From: Anadara kagoshimensis
Taxonomy: Eukaryota > Mollusca > Bivalvia > Arcoida > Arcidae
Reading direction: 5' to 3'
DNA: 64,000 bases
Assembly (NCBI GenBank): GCA_021292105.1
Contig: CM037869.1
Coordinates: 41,247,530-41,311,529, forward strand
How positions within the stretch are numbered: position 1 is the stretch's first letter; every line of letters begins with the position of its first letter. Below, in pieces: positions 10,996 through 21,053 of this stretch. The position numbers and the translations under genes were made by a program. The notes below the pieces were generated by a model. The model was not told the origin of the DNA. It did no database searches and saw nothing but the letters and a program-made list of their open reading frames with translations.

Positions 10996-11077
10996 AACTC
11001 GTGTTTAATTATCGTACAATTTTATATCGTATTTGTAATATGGTGTGTATAACAATGCCTTAGATTAAAAAGAAAAG

Positions 11078-11325
11078 TTTGAAAATTATTTTCGAATACT
11101 CAAGCGTTGTGATAGTCTATCTGTAACGTCTGTGTCTCGGAGGCAATGTCGTAGAAAAAAGAGTAATGTTTGGAAAAATGTTTTAAAAAGCAATGCAGGT
11201 CTTTGAAAATTATTTTTGAATACTCGAGCGTTGTGATAGTCTATCAGTAACGTCTGTGTCCCGGAGTCATTGTCAGAGAAAAGAGGGTATAGTTTAGAAA
11301 ATGTTTCAAATAGCTATTAAGTTCT
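11078..11325 (+). repeat. Two-copy tandem duplication (about 124 bp) downstream of the MCT-like stop
   Basis: Two direct copies start near 11081 and 11204 and share 'gcgttgtgatagtctatc' and 'gtaacgtctgtgtc'. The arrangement suggests segmental duplication within the 3' UTR. Confidence 0.75.
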
Positions 11326-11353
11326 GTGGCAACCGATATAAAAATGATGTACC

Positions 11354-11359
11354 CAATAA
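11354..11359 (+). terminator. Candidate polyadenylation signal of the MCT-like gene
   Basis: A canonical AATAAA lies 580 bp after the stop codon. It is the first perfect hexamer that I noticed downstream. The cleavage site is not visible, so the assignment is tentative. Confidence 0.4.
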
Positions 11360-11639
11360 AATAAGTCAGTTTTGTGCCGTATCTGTTTAAAATGTGGTAG
11401 TATGAAGCTTATAAAAAGAAGTAATAATGTAATATTTTATCTAGTCGTATGATTTGAAAAAATGAAAAAAAGTTCTTTATGCAATTTCTGTAACAAAAAA
11501 CCAAACTTTAAGTGTTACAGGAATGTTAATGGACATTTTAAAAGTATATAAATCAACCGTTTAAAGCATATTGTAATCCTTCATGAGCAAAACCCCTCGA
11601 AAATGTGTGTTGCAGTCATCATAGTATTGTTAGTTCGTA

Positions 11640-12110
11640 TGTCTCTGTATCCAAAATTATACTTCCATCTGCTTTCCATTCTCAAATATGATTTCACATG
11701 TGACTAGCGTGGCTAGCTAACTAAACAGGAGATATTTACACTCCTGGAGCACACGGCCTCTCTGTCCATGTGGAAACGCTCTTCACTTAATGTCCCATTT
11801 TTCAAAGTGTTTACTTTGCTCATGTAATAAAAACCAAACATACTAATCCATGTCCGAATCACAATCAAGAAGCAAAGTAAAAACTATAGAACTAACAAGT
11901 TATGTAAGACACGTAAACTTCCACCAGGGAAGTGAGGCCGGATGCTCCGGAAGGGTAAGCACCGTATGTTTAGCTAGCTACACCCGCCACGCGTGTAAGC
12001 AAAATTGTGCATAGGAATGGGAACTATGGGACGTAAGATATATATCCAGGACAATCCTGGACACAGAGACATCAAACTAACAACAATAATTAAACTTTGG
12101 ACATGGAACG
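11640..12110. repeat. Inverted pair of family C elements
   Basis: A minus-strand copy (11640-11820) abuts a plus-strand copy (11826-12110). Both hold the TAGCTAGCTA-type core ('ggctagctaactaaacagg' and 'gtttagctagctacacc'). Together they form a roughly 470-bp imperfect palindrome. Confidence 0.75.
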
Positions 12111-12636
12111 GTATACATGTATATGTTTTTATTTCGAAAAAGTATTTAAAACAACACGGATGAATTAAGGTAATAGAATTAACAGTGTCAATACTTTGTG
12201 GTACGTATTTATAACATGTTTTAAATTTGCAGTATTAGAAATAAAATTTCTCATTATTAATGCTCGTACCAAAGATGTTGAAATGAAAAAGTACAAAAAT
12301 GAATTTTACAAAATTACGTACCCTTACATAATTAATCCTAACTTAAAATTGAAATTTAAGAAGCAGATACATTTTATAAACAGTGTTTACAATATTATAA
12401 TAACACCATCTGATTAGTGTATGTATTGTTCGTGATATGTCCAGCGTAGTGTATATGAATTTGCAATTCCTTGTACAAGAACACTTGGCATGATTAGAAA
12501 CAGCGAAAATTGATCTCATTACAATAATTGATCATTTAATGTAACCGGCGACAATGTCTGACTGTTCTTTGATGTCAAATATGTGAAAAGCACTTAAAAT
12601 TGTATTTATATAAAAATATTCAGAGGTTCATGTATG

Positions 12637-12846
12637 GTACGGACTTGTCGAAAGTTTATCACTGAGGAAACGAAAATGAGTCGAAGCTCGCCAGCTACTA
12701 ATTGGCAACCACCTTGATAGTTAATGACCGGAAAGCAGTCCAGAGATAGGAGCTGCCAAGATTTAGCTAACGAGAAGCCAAGATTGGCTGTCGAATCGGC
12801 ACTGGTTCTTCAGCTTAGTGATAATTTCTCAACGGGTCTGTACTGT
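12637..12846. mobile_element. Family A TIR element
   Basis: Left 'acttgtcgaaagtttatcac' and right 'ttctcaacgggtctgtact' arms; the interior 'gaagctcgccagctac' is similar to other copies. Confidence 0.75.
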
Positions 12847-12904
12847 ATGTATTTTACATCACTTAACCAAGATATTAAATAAGATATTTTAATCGCGCAA
12901 AACA

Positions 12905-13140
12905 ATGTAAACACGCTCACAAAAATACCCCCCGCTTCCAAAAATCCAAATTTTTAAATAGGAGGTGTAAATCTACATTATATCACAAAGATTGTGTGAA
13001 AGTTTCATGAAAATCCATTTAAGGGTTTAGGATGAGTTGTGGATAAGAAATAGGTACCCTAAGGTGTAACGGAAGGACGGACACACGGACGGACACCCCT
13101 ATCACTATATACCCCCCACTTTTTAAGCGGGAGTATAATA
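12905..13140. repeat. Family F repeat copy
   Basis: Shares with 35137-35390 (opposite strand) the words 'acaaagattgtgtgaaagtt', 'tgaaaatccattta', 'ggtaccctaaggtgtaac' and 'cggacggacacccctatcac'. The end 'ccccccactttttaagcggg' is GC-rich and may be a terminus. Confidence 0.8.
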
Positions 13141-13164
13141 AGGTGTTTAGTTTTTGGGAAGCAC

Positions 13165-13480
13165 CTGAATGTATCAAAAACAAACATACCAGTTCATGGT
13201 GGTCAAATGATAATCCAAAAACTTTGAAACGTGACAGGTTAGTTAAACATGTAAACTTCCATCAAAGAAGTGAAGCCAAGATGCTCCGAAAATGTAAGCA
13301 CCTTGTAAGTAGCTATCTGCTTCTGTCACATGTATAATCAAAATTGTGTTAAAGGAACATGGAACTGTTAGACGTCAAATTTAGTGTAACATGTACACTT
13401 TCACAAAGGATGTGAAGCCAAGGTGCTCCGAAAATGTAAGCACCTTATGTGTAGCTATTTGCAACCGTCGCATGTAAACT
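13165..13480 (+). repeat. Family C copy with a second partial copy in tandem
   Basis: The core (aagtgaagccaagatgctcc ... aagcacctt) occurs at about 13264 and again at about 13400 in the same direction. This accounts for the open frame at 13143-13337. Confidence 0.7.
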
Positions 13481-14389
13481 AAAATTTAGGATTTTATTGA
13501 TGACTGAAGACATCAACAGCTCTAATCCAACAAGAAATATTACGCTGTTCGTTAAACATATCTGGTTATATTTTTTCTGCTTAAACATTTCCCCTAACAT
13601 CATTGATAATTATCTTTAAAATTTAAATTTTAAAACGCTTTACCACAACAATGCTTTATATTCCAGATTTTACTGCAAATGATTATGTTACTGAAACATA
13701 ACTATGCTCAATTTATTGTTTTGTTTGTTATTCGATAGCTTCATAACTAAGATGTTAAATTGCTTCTCCTTTACATTTCACAAAGGGAATTTAAACCATC
13801 ATCAAGTGTTCAATGGCCTTTTAAAAAGAGATCATTATCGCCAAGATAGATGGCTTGTTGTTTTCATTGTCTAACGCCCATGAGAGGCTTTTTTAAGATT
13901 TAAAGATACGGTTATTGTAATAAACAGAGTCTGCCTATTCACAAGTTTGTATTTTGAGATAAGTTTATTCAAGTGTTTCTGATCTGTTTTGTAATAGAGC
14001 GAGCTGATGTGTAATTACACAATGATCATTGCGGCTAGTTGATTTTATCTAAACACAAAAATGTAGTATATTTTTCTGCAATTATGGTATTCTATAGGAT
14101 ACCAGCAATATATTAGTAAATACTTATATTCTGAGCTAACATGCTTCTTTATTGTTCTACAGTATATCCTTATTCTTTGTTCAGAAAAATTCATTCCATT
14201 TAATATGGGATTTTTTTCTGGAATTTTACGACGCAATGGCTGTCCAAAAACAAGGGCTATTGATCACGTGATACACCAATGAACTATTTTGTAACACTTA
14301 GTTGCACATTCAGACCAAAATGAAAAAAAGGAAAATGAATCATTTTTTATTTTCTCAGTCCTACGGGTAACCGACCAGTTTCGTTGTTT

Positions 14390-14810
14390 TTTCAAAGGTT
14401 TTACTTTTCTTTTTTGAGATTTAAACATGGATCAGTATGTTGATTTTTAAAGGATTTTAAGGGTTTTATTTTTCTTTTATTACTGAAAAAACCCGGATCC
14501 TGCTCGAATTTCCAATCAAAAACAAGCATACAAATCCATGTCAGAATGACAATCCAGAAGCAAACTAAAAACCTTAAAACTGACAAGATAAATTAAACAT
14601 GTAAACTGTCACCAGGGAAGTGAGGCCGGGTGCTCCGAAAGGGTAAGCACTCCCTGTTTAGCTAGCTACACCACAACGTATGTAGTCTAAAATGAGTGAA
14701 AAGAACATGGACATATGGGATGTCAAATATATAAACGGCATTCCTGGACCCAGATCTAGACACATCAAACTTATCAACAATACTGTGTTGACGGCCATAA
14801 TCTTTTTGAG
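14390..14810. repeat. Family C inverted pair (short minus copy, long plus copy)
   Basis: The minus-strand end (tttacttttctt ... acatggatcagtatg) at 14398-14450 is followed by a long plus-strand copy from about 14513 (caagcatacaaatccatg) to about 14800 (cacatcaaacttatcaac). Confidence 0.75.
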
Positions 14811-15129
14811 GACCTTAAGCTTAGGCTTGCAATATCGCCTGTATTATGAATCATTTACATAATTAAGTAAATGTATACGCAGCATTGTAAAAGTTTTGTA
14901 TTATCATTGAATGGAAAATGTTGCCGTTTGGCTTGTATCAAGCCCTGGCAGGAACACTATTGTAAACATTCTTATCAACTACATGTCATTATACGCATCT
15001 CGTTTAGTCTCGTTTCCTGCATTCATTGGTTTTGATTTGTTTTTCCTGTTTGTTCGTGGTTCCATAAGCTACTTCTGGCTACCTACAAATTGCATTTGCT
15101 ATTCTTCATTCTTTACATATTAAAGTACA

Positions 15130-15275
15130 AACATGCAAAGATACTGATCCATGTTCAAACTACAATTCAAAAAGTAAAAATTCTTACTTATCGATGGTCA
15201 GATCACAATCTCAAATGTCAACAGAAAATATATTCATCCATGTTCAAATCACAATCCAGTTTTCAATGTTTTAAT
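15130..15275 (+). repeat. Family C end modules repeated
   Basis: Two short modules with 'gatccatgttcaaactac' and 'catccatgttcaaatcac' (starting near 15145 and 15235) resemble the family C 'ccatgtccaaatcacaat' end without the core. Confidence 0.55.
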
Positions 15276-15309
15276 CTGCTTTTTAAATTTGTGTGATACT
15301 AACATGTGC

Positions 15310-15455
15310 CTCTATTTCTCTCTTACCCAGCCTTACTTCCCTGGTGGAAGTTCACGTGTCTAACCTGATTTGTCAGTTTCAAAGTTTTTACTTTGCTTCT
15401 GGATTGTGATTCGGACATGGATTAGTATGTTTGGTTTTGATTTTATGCAACAAAT
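15310..15455 (-). repeat. Family C copy, partial
   Basis: Clear match: 'cttacttccctggtggaag', 'ttcacgtgtctaacctg', 'tttactttgcttctggattg', 'cggacatggattagtatg'. Confidence 0.8.
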
Positions 15456-15537
15456 ATAGTAACGTTTGATGTTCGCTAGTTGTGCTTTACTTCCAAGTCA
15501 AGATTGTCTCCCTTTAATCAAAGTGATGTGATGGGAG

Positions 15538-15690
15538 GAAAAAAACCCCGGCGTTTAGGAAATCAATTAACAAACATTATCAATCAAGAATTTATCCCGA
15601 GTAGGAATCGAACCTAGATAGTGAGCATAAGCTGCATCTGTAGACTGTAGACCATTCGGCCGTCTAAACCTCGCTCGTTGTTATGACCAC
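15538..15690 (-). mobile_element. SINE head fragment, tRNA-derived
   Basis: On the minus strand a B-box-like 'aggttcgattcctactcg' follows a tRNA-like 'ccgaatggtctac'. The plus strand shows 'taggaatcgaacctaga' and 'cattcggccgtcta'. It is not a functional tRNA: the arms do not pair well. Confidence 0.5.
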
Positions 15691-16599
15691 TGATCATAGG
15701 ACAGTTGCTTTAGTGAGATGAATACAAATGTATGTGAAATCGGAAACTTTTTTGCCTGTCAGTTGGGTTAAGTGTCTATGTATACGTGTGTCTCTTTTCA
15801 TCGGTTTGTTTCGAGTTGTTTTATTGTGTTCTGTTCTTCTATCTAAGTGAAAAATCTTCACAATATGTTAAGCACCATTTCTCGATTATAAACCTTGTTT
15901 CATTCCGTCGTTTTAGATATTGAAAATGAAATTTATTCATCTGTATATGTTTTCTATAAACAGTGCAATATTATTAAACTTCACAGGTTTACACGTCTTG
16001 AAATTTTTAACAAAAAATCAAATAACACTGACTGTCTTTATAAAAAAAAACCCATCCAAAGTTTTTGTTTTTCAGCTCGAAAAAAGTAAAACTTTGACGC
16101 CGATTGTCTTGAGATTAGGACTTCAAAATGATAAGATCCCTTTTTTGGCGACGCCAATTAAATGTGTTTGCTTACTCATAGTTACAAAACACATGACCTT
16201 ATTTTCCTGATTGATGTTATGTGTTTAGCTAAATTTGCCAGTTTTACATGTTTTTTGTATTTTGGTTTGAACATGGGCTTCAGATGTTCTTGTTTGATTG
16301 TCTACAAATTCTAAATATGTTCGTTTGGGATTTTCAAAATAAAATTGCTTTTCAGAAGTCTGATTTGGAAAAAATATAGTCCATATACTCTCTTAAATCG
16401 CAATGTCAAACGATTCTCTCAACAATGCTTTTTCTTTTATTGATTTCAATAGAGATTCTATTTGTATCCTCGAAATCATTTGGGTTTTCAGCTCATTCAT
16501 CTTTGAATTGGTGTTGTGAATAACAAATGAATGTCAGAACGTCTCAACTGAATGTTAATTATAAGATGTAATTGGCTGTGTACGTGTCTGTATCTTTGT

Positions 16600-17665
16600 A
16601 TTCAGATCCCCTGTTACATTATGTATCTTGCGTCCCCTGTTAGAACACTTCAAGATTTGAGTAATTTATTATTTAAATATGTTCGTTCCCAAGGGGGCGT
16701 ACGTTGTAGCTAGAAATAAAGGGAGATAACTGCAAGGAAAAAACTTCAAGTTAAAAGAAAAAAATGTATGTCAATGTTTATGCCAGGTTCCATGCTTATA
16801 TCTAACGTCCCCTGTTGGAATTCTTAAAGATTGGATTAATTGATTATATAAACTAGAAGTAAAGGGAGATAACTAGAACAAAAAATCAATTCAAATTAAA
16901 AGGAAAATAAAAAGTATATCGCTTGTGTCAGTTTTCTTGGTAAATTGTATATCTATAACGTCCCTTGTTGGACTCTATTGTGTATTTAAATATATTCGTT
17001 CCCAAAAGGGGCGTTAAAACTAGAAGTAAAAAAGGAAATAAATGCAAAGTAAAAATTATTCAAGTTAAAAAAATAAAAAATATATCGTTTGTTTTAGTTT
17101 CCTTGATAAATTGTGTATCTATAACATCCTTTGTGTTGGATCTCTGTTATTTATTTAAATATGGTCGTCCCCAAGGGGGCGTTGCCACAAGAAGTAAAGA
17201 GAGATAACCACAAAAAAGTATAATTAACGTTTAAATTAAATAAGAAGTACGTCAATGTTTCTGTCAGGTTGTCAGATACATTTACTGATATATTACATAT
17301 ATTACATTTTTGTAGTAATTTACTCTTCAAGATTGGAGTAATTAGTTATTTAAATATGTTCGATCCCAAAGGAGGTGATGTTGTAACTAGAAGTAAAGGG
17401 ATATAACTACAAAAAATTTCAATTAAAAGAAAAATGATATCAAAGTTTGTGTAAGATTTCCTTGTTGGAACTCTTCAAGGTTGGAGTAATTGATTATTAA
17501 ATATGTTTGATCTCAACGGGGTAGTATAGCAAAGAATATTGGGAAATAACTGTTATAAATAGATGCAAATAATTTATGCGTCAGGTTTCTGGCCATATAC
17601 GTATCTACGTCCCTTGTTGGAACTCTTCAAGATTGGAGTAATTGATAATTTAAATATTGTAGTTT
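16600..17665 (+). repeat. Tandem array of about 150-185-bp units, seven copies
   Basis: The words 'cgtcccttgttggaactctt', 'agattggagtaattgatta', 'atttaaatatgttcg', 'cccaagggggcg' and 'agaagtaaagggagataac' recur in order at about 16632, 16805, 16958, 17124, 17310, 17460 and 17607. Units differ by small deletions. No coding frame is conserved across units. Confidence 0.88.
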
Positions 17666-17814
17666 TAAAAGGGTTCTCAATCATTCCTTTTAAGAATAAA
17701 AAACGTGGAGTTGTTGACATAGAAATATTTCAGCGTGAAGTAAAATTGGTTTTACCGAGGGAGTGTTCAGATTTTTTGTGAACTAAGATTTTATGCAGAG
17801 ATAGGTATTGTACC

Positions 17815-17930
17815 TTAGGTAAATTTTGGTTTCATAATTTTGGTCCAAGCGCTACTGATGAGAAATTGTATTCCGAAACGACCGTCTAGTGCTGTAAAAT
17901 TAAAACTGGTATAATATGTAATACAGCTAG
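17815..17930 (-). repeat. Family D fragment
   Basis: 'gcgctactgatgagaaattg', 'ccgaaacgaccgtctagtgc' and 'actggtataatatgtaat' identify a truncated reverse copy. Confidence 0.75.
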
Positions 17931-18340
17931 AAAAAGTGTAAATGTTGTAAAATGTGGCCACAGTCTCCGAACAACGAGGTTTTAGTAATAATGATTAATT
18001 ATGGTTTATTTCCTCTTGAAGCGTTTCCGTCTGTCTACATCCACGTTACACTGACAGCGCCGGTTTGTACATTTCATTCAGTACTATTACAGCCAGTGTT
18101 AAATTATTTTTTTAAAATTAGTTTAAGCATCCCTTTTTCTCTGAAGTTTATTATACAGAGGTGTTCATAATTTAATCTTCTAGACATTCGTCATTGATTT
18201 TCATATATTTTCACCAACAATGTCGCTCATCTTACAACTTAATATAACGAAGAAAGTTTCTTGCAAATAAATTGTTAAAACATGGATGTTGGAAGTCTAG
18301 GCTTATCGGGGGTCTCAAAACGTTATGGCTGCCATCAAAG

Positions 18341-19666
18341 TACAGTTTATTCCATAAAGAAATGTCACCCCTAATACAATTAAGGAATAATTGTAATTTG
18401 TTTTCTATCTATGAAAAAAAATTACAATTATTCCTTATAATTCAATTCAAAAATAAGTTCAACATTCATGTTATCTTTTATTAAATTAAACACATGAAAC
18501 AAAAAACCAGCGCATTATTTAAAACAAAAATGGCGCATTAATCTAAAAGCGGAACACAGCTGATTGCCAATGGCAATCGCCGGTAGCATGCCTTGCATAA
18601 TTATTTTGTGCACAATATGACGTCAGCAAAACAATACGTCAATGACGTCATCGGAGGAATAAAAAAAAGGTTTCGGCATGCTTAAAAAATTCTGTCTATG
18701 GGATCATAGATATAAAAATTTACAACACTGAAGAGTATCACAATTTAATAATTAAGAGTAAGAAAAAAAAACAATAACGTTTCATTTAGACATGATTGAA
18801 TAAGAATAAGTTACATTATTTGTAATCAACAGAACCTAGTTCACAGCTAGTATTTTATAGAAGAATGTCTTGCTTGAATGACAGCAATGATGTTCAATAC
18901 AAATTTGACATTCGGATTTCTTGATCTAATACCAGTGCTTTTAAATAGAGTGTCAGATCTATGCTAACGATTTCGTATTATGTTCGGCTACTTTTTTACC
19001 CTAATCGTGTTACAATAGACACAGATTAAGGATTTAGCGTCAAAATTACGTATGGTTCCAAAGTTTTTGAACGTAATTCACAGTGAAAAATCTTGCTACA
19101 GTTCATGTTTAAGGAAGTATGTCATATAATGGCGTATATGTAGTAAAGAAGCTTACTGACACCTTAAAGAGTCAATGCTACCAAATAAATTTAATAAACG
19201 TTTAACATATTCAGTGCCAATGCTTAGTTTTCCTGAAAAAAATCTTTCAGCAAATATTGCTCCTGTTCATGCATCTAAACCGACTTAGCAGTTTCTTAAA
19301 ACAATGGACATTTCTATCCTTGACTGACCCGGACATTCTCCTGATACGAGTCCAATCGAAAATTTGTAAGACTCCCTTTAAAAAGTAGTGGAAGAAAATC
19401 AGGAATCGTCAACAGAGCTTTTGCAGTCTGTTAAAAAGAACTGGTATCAGATAAGGAAATCAGAATATCAAAATTTGTACCGAACATCGTGTTAAAGCTG
19501 TTATTCAAGCAATAGTTGTTTCTACAAAATACTGACTGTAATTAGCTTTTGTTGATACCAAACAATGCCACTGATTTTAAATCAATCCATTCTAAACGAA
19601 ATGCATTTGTATTTTTGTTCTTATTACTATTGTATTAGGGGTGACGTTTCTTTATGGAAATTAGAG
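18341..19666 (+). mobile_element. Degenerate Tc1/mariner-like (DD34E) transposon
   Basis: Inverted ends 'ccataaagaaatgtcacccc' (18352) and 'ggggtgacgtttctttatgg' (19638) agree at all but one position and extend to 'taatacaat'. The left side begins TACAGTTTATTCC, as in Tc1 elements. The right outer end is eroded. Between them a plus-strand relic of a transposase C-terminal half can be read, so this is a dead copy of a formerly autonomous element of about 1.3 kb. It lies between the MCT-like gene and the first NPC2 gene. Confidence 0.85.
19040..19545 (+). pseudogene. Tc1-like transposase remnant, C-terminal half
   Basis: Reading with breaks gives GSMSYNGV (compare the conserved G-S-x-M-x-W-G-x-x-S-x-x-G region, here shortened), then NIAPVHASKPT and, 34 residues after that N, the E of PGHSPDTSPIENL. 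This matches the second Asp and final Glu of DD34E Tc1 transposases. The second catalytic Asp is replaced, the Trp before PGHSPD is TGA, a Gln codon region holds TAG, and the codon after ENL is TAA. A final KAVIQAIVVSTKY resembles the usual C-terminus. It is clearly inactive. Confidence 0.82.
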
Positions 19667-19699
19667 GGCGATGTTTCTTTTTTGAATGTGTGGAACGAG

Positions 19700-19945
19700 C
19701 TGTTCTTTTGATAAGTTTGATGTCTCTGTGTCTATGGCTGTCCTAGATATATTTGACGTCCCATAGTTTTATGTACCTTTTACTCAATTTTGATTACACA
19801 CGTGACGGATTTGGATAGTTAAACTGGACGTTCTTACCCTTCCGGAGCACCCGGCCTCACTTCATTTGTGGATGTTCACGTGTTTAACCTCAGTTTCAAA
19901 GTTTTGTGATTTGGACATGGATTAGTATTGTTTATTTTGATTACA
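19700..19945 (-). repeat. Family C copy, near full length
   Basis: Order of words: 'gataagtttgatgtctctg', 'tttgacgtcccatag', 'gattacacacgtgacgg', 'cttacccttccggagcac', 'gtgatttggacatggatt'. It lies directly after the Tc1-like relic. Confidence 0.85.
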
Positions 19946-20099
19946 ATGTTCTACAAGGAGTCAAGTCGTTTACTATGGAATGGACTTCAGGTGTATTCAG
20001 GTATCTATAGTGACCGACTAAATAAATACCTCCAATTAAATCTTTAAAGATCTATGCCAAAAAGCTAAGAAACTCTATTTAGAAAATTTCCAAAAGCAT

Positions 20100-20430
20100 T
20101 GATGTCCCTCCCTAGTTAACAGTTTTACGCTCCTGACAAGATTCACTTATATCGGTAAGTCAGGTCAAAAATGGTGGGGAAACTGGAGTATCTGAAGAAA
20201 ACACAGCAGATTTCCCGCAAGATTGGATAAATGGTGTTTTACGCCCCAATCAGGATTCATTTATACACTTGTTTCGAGACGGTCAGTACTAATATGGCGA
20301 AGACAACTTTTGTGCCTGGAGGAAAGCATTGACCTTTGGCTAGCGAATTGACAAACTTTCTCACAGTAAAATCTGTGTCGAGTAAGATTTCAACCTAGAC
20401 AATTAGAGGTTAACGATCCATTAGGAACAT
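20100..20430 (+). mobile_element. SINE-like fragments (body of a mollusc-type SINE)
   Basis: 'ggtgttttacgccccaatc', 'ttcatttatacacttg', 'gcctggaggaaagcattgac' and 'gacaaactttctcacagtaa' form the order found in other fragments here (33170-33340, 36950-37090, 37570-37700). No intact head was seen. Confidence 0.5.
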
Positions 20431-20604
20431 TTTATCAGAGGTCATTGTGTCATCAGAAAGTTTGGTCACCTTGTCTATTTGTCTATTTATTCTTATCTCA
20501 CGAATCGTATGATGATTTCAACTTTACTTTGATACGTCGAAAACTTATAAATAGAAATTTTTCAAGTAGTGGTCTTTAAAGACCTTTGTAATTATAATTG
20601 TATT

Positions 20605-20818
20605 GTATAGCTGTCGAAATTTTAACATGAAGCTAACGAATTAGTGCTGGATCGACTGTTCATCTCGGTTCTTCGTTACCTATATCTCGACAGTTCTTCG
20701 GCAGATGTTATGAGCATCTCTTGCATTTATTTGGCCACAAGTCATACATATCAACAGCCTATTGTGGACCCTTTTTCGTTAGCTCAGTGTTAAACTTTCG
20801 ACAGGTCTGTACTGTTTA
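20605..20818. mobile_element. Family A TIR element just upstream of the first NPC2 gene
   Basis: Left 'gctgtcgaaattttaacat' and right 'gtgttaaactttcgacagg' arms end at 'tctgtactgt'. The right end lies about 30 bp before a TATA-like motif and 160 bp before the NPC2 start codon. Confidence 0.85.
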
Positions 20819-20843
20819 AAGAAATTTTATCATCTTTCTTACA

Positions 20844-20851
20844 TTATATAG
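20844..20851 (+). promoter_or_regulatory. TATA-like motif upstream of the first NPC2 gene
   Basis: TTATATAG lies about 130 bp before the start codon. No transcription start is visible and AT-rich DNA makes chance matches common, so this is tentative. Confidence 0.3.
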
Positions 20852-20977
20852 TTTAAGCACATTCCAAAATCATCACTACTAACTGACTTATCATTGCCAG
20901 ATAACACTTGTTACCAAAAATTAGGACAGGTCAACTTGAAAGGGGCACATTTTTAACATCATTACAAGGCTGGTAAC

Positions 20978-21053
20978 ATGTACACGCTTTTTGTCATCTC
21001 GGTTTTATTAGTGGCTGCTGCTGTCGCAGACCCGGTGAAATATCAGGATTGTG
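20978..21053 (+). CDS. NPC2: NPC2 copy 1, exon 1 (signal peptide and DCG)
   Basis: MYTLFVISVLLVAAAVA is the signal peptide, followed by DPVKYQDC and the first base of Gly. The donor is GTACGT at 21054. The last 24 nt of the exon and its donor are the source or sister of the repeat array in the following intron. Confidence 0.93.

Noticed and set aside
16600..17665. CRISPR-like regular array
   Set aside because: The organism is eukaryotic, and the units are long, whole-unit diverged tandem repeats without unique spacers.
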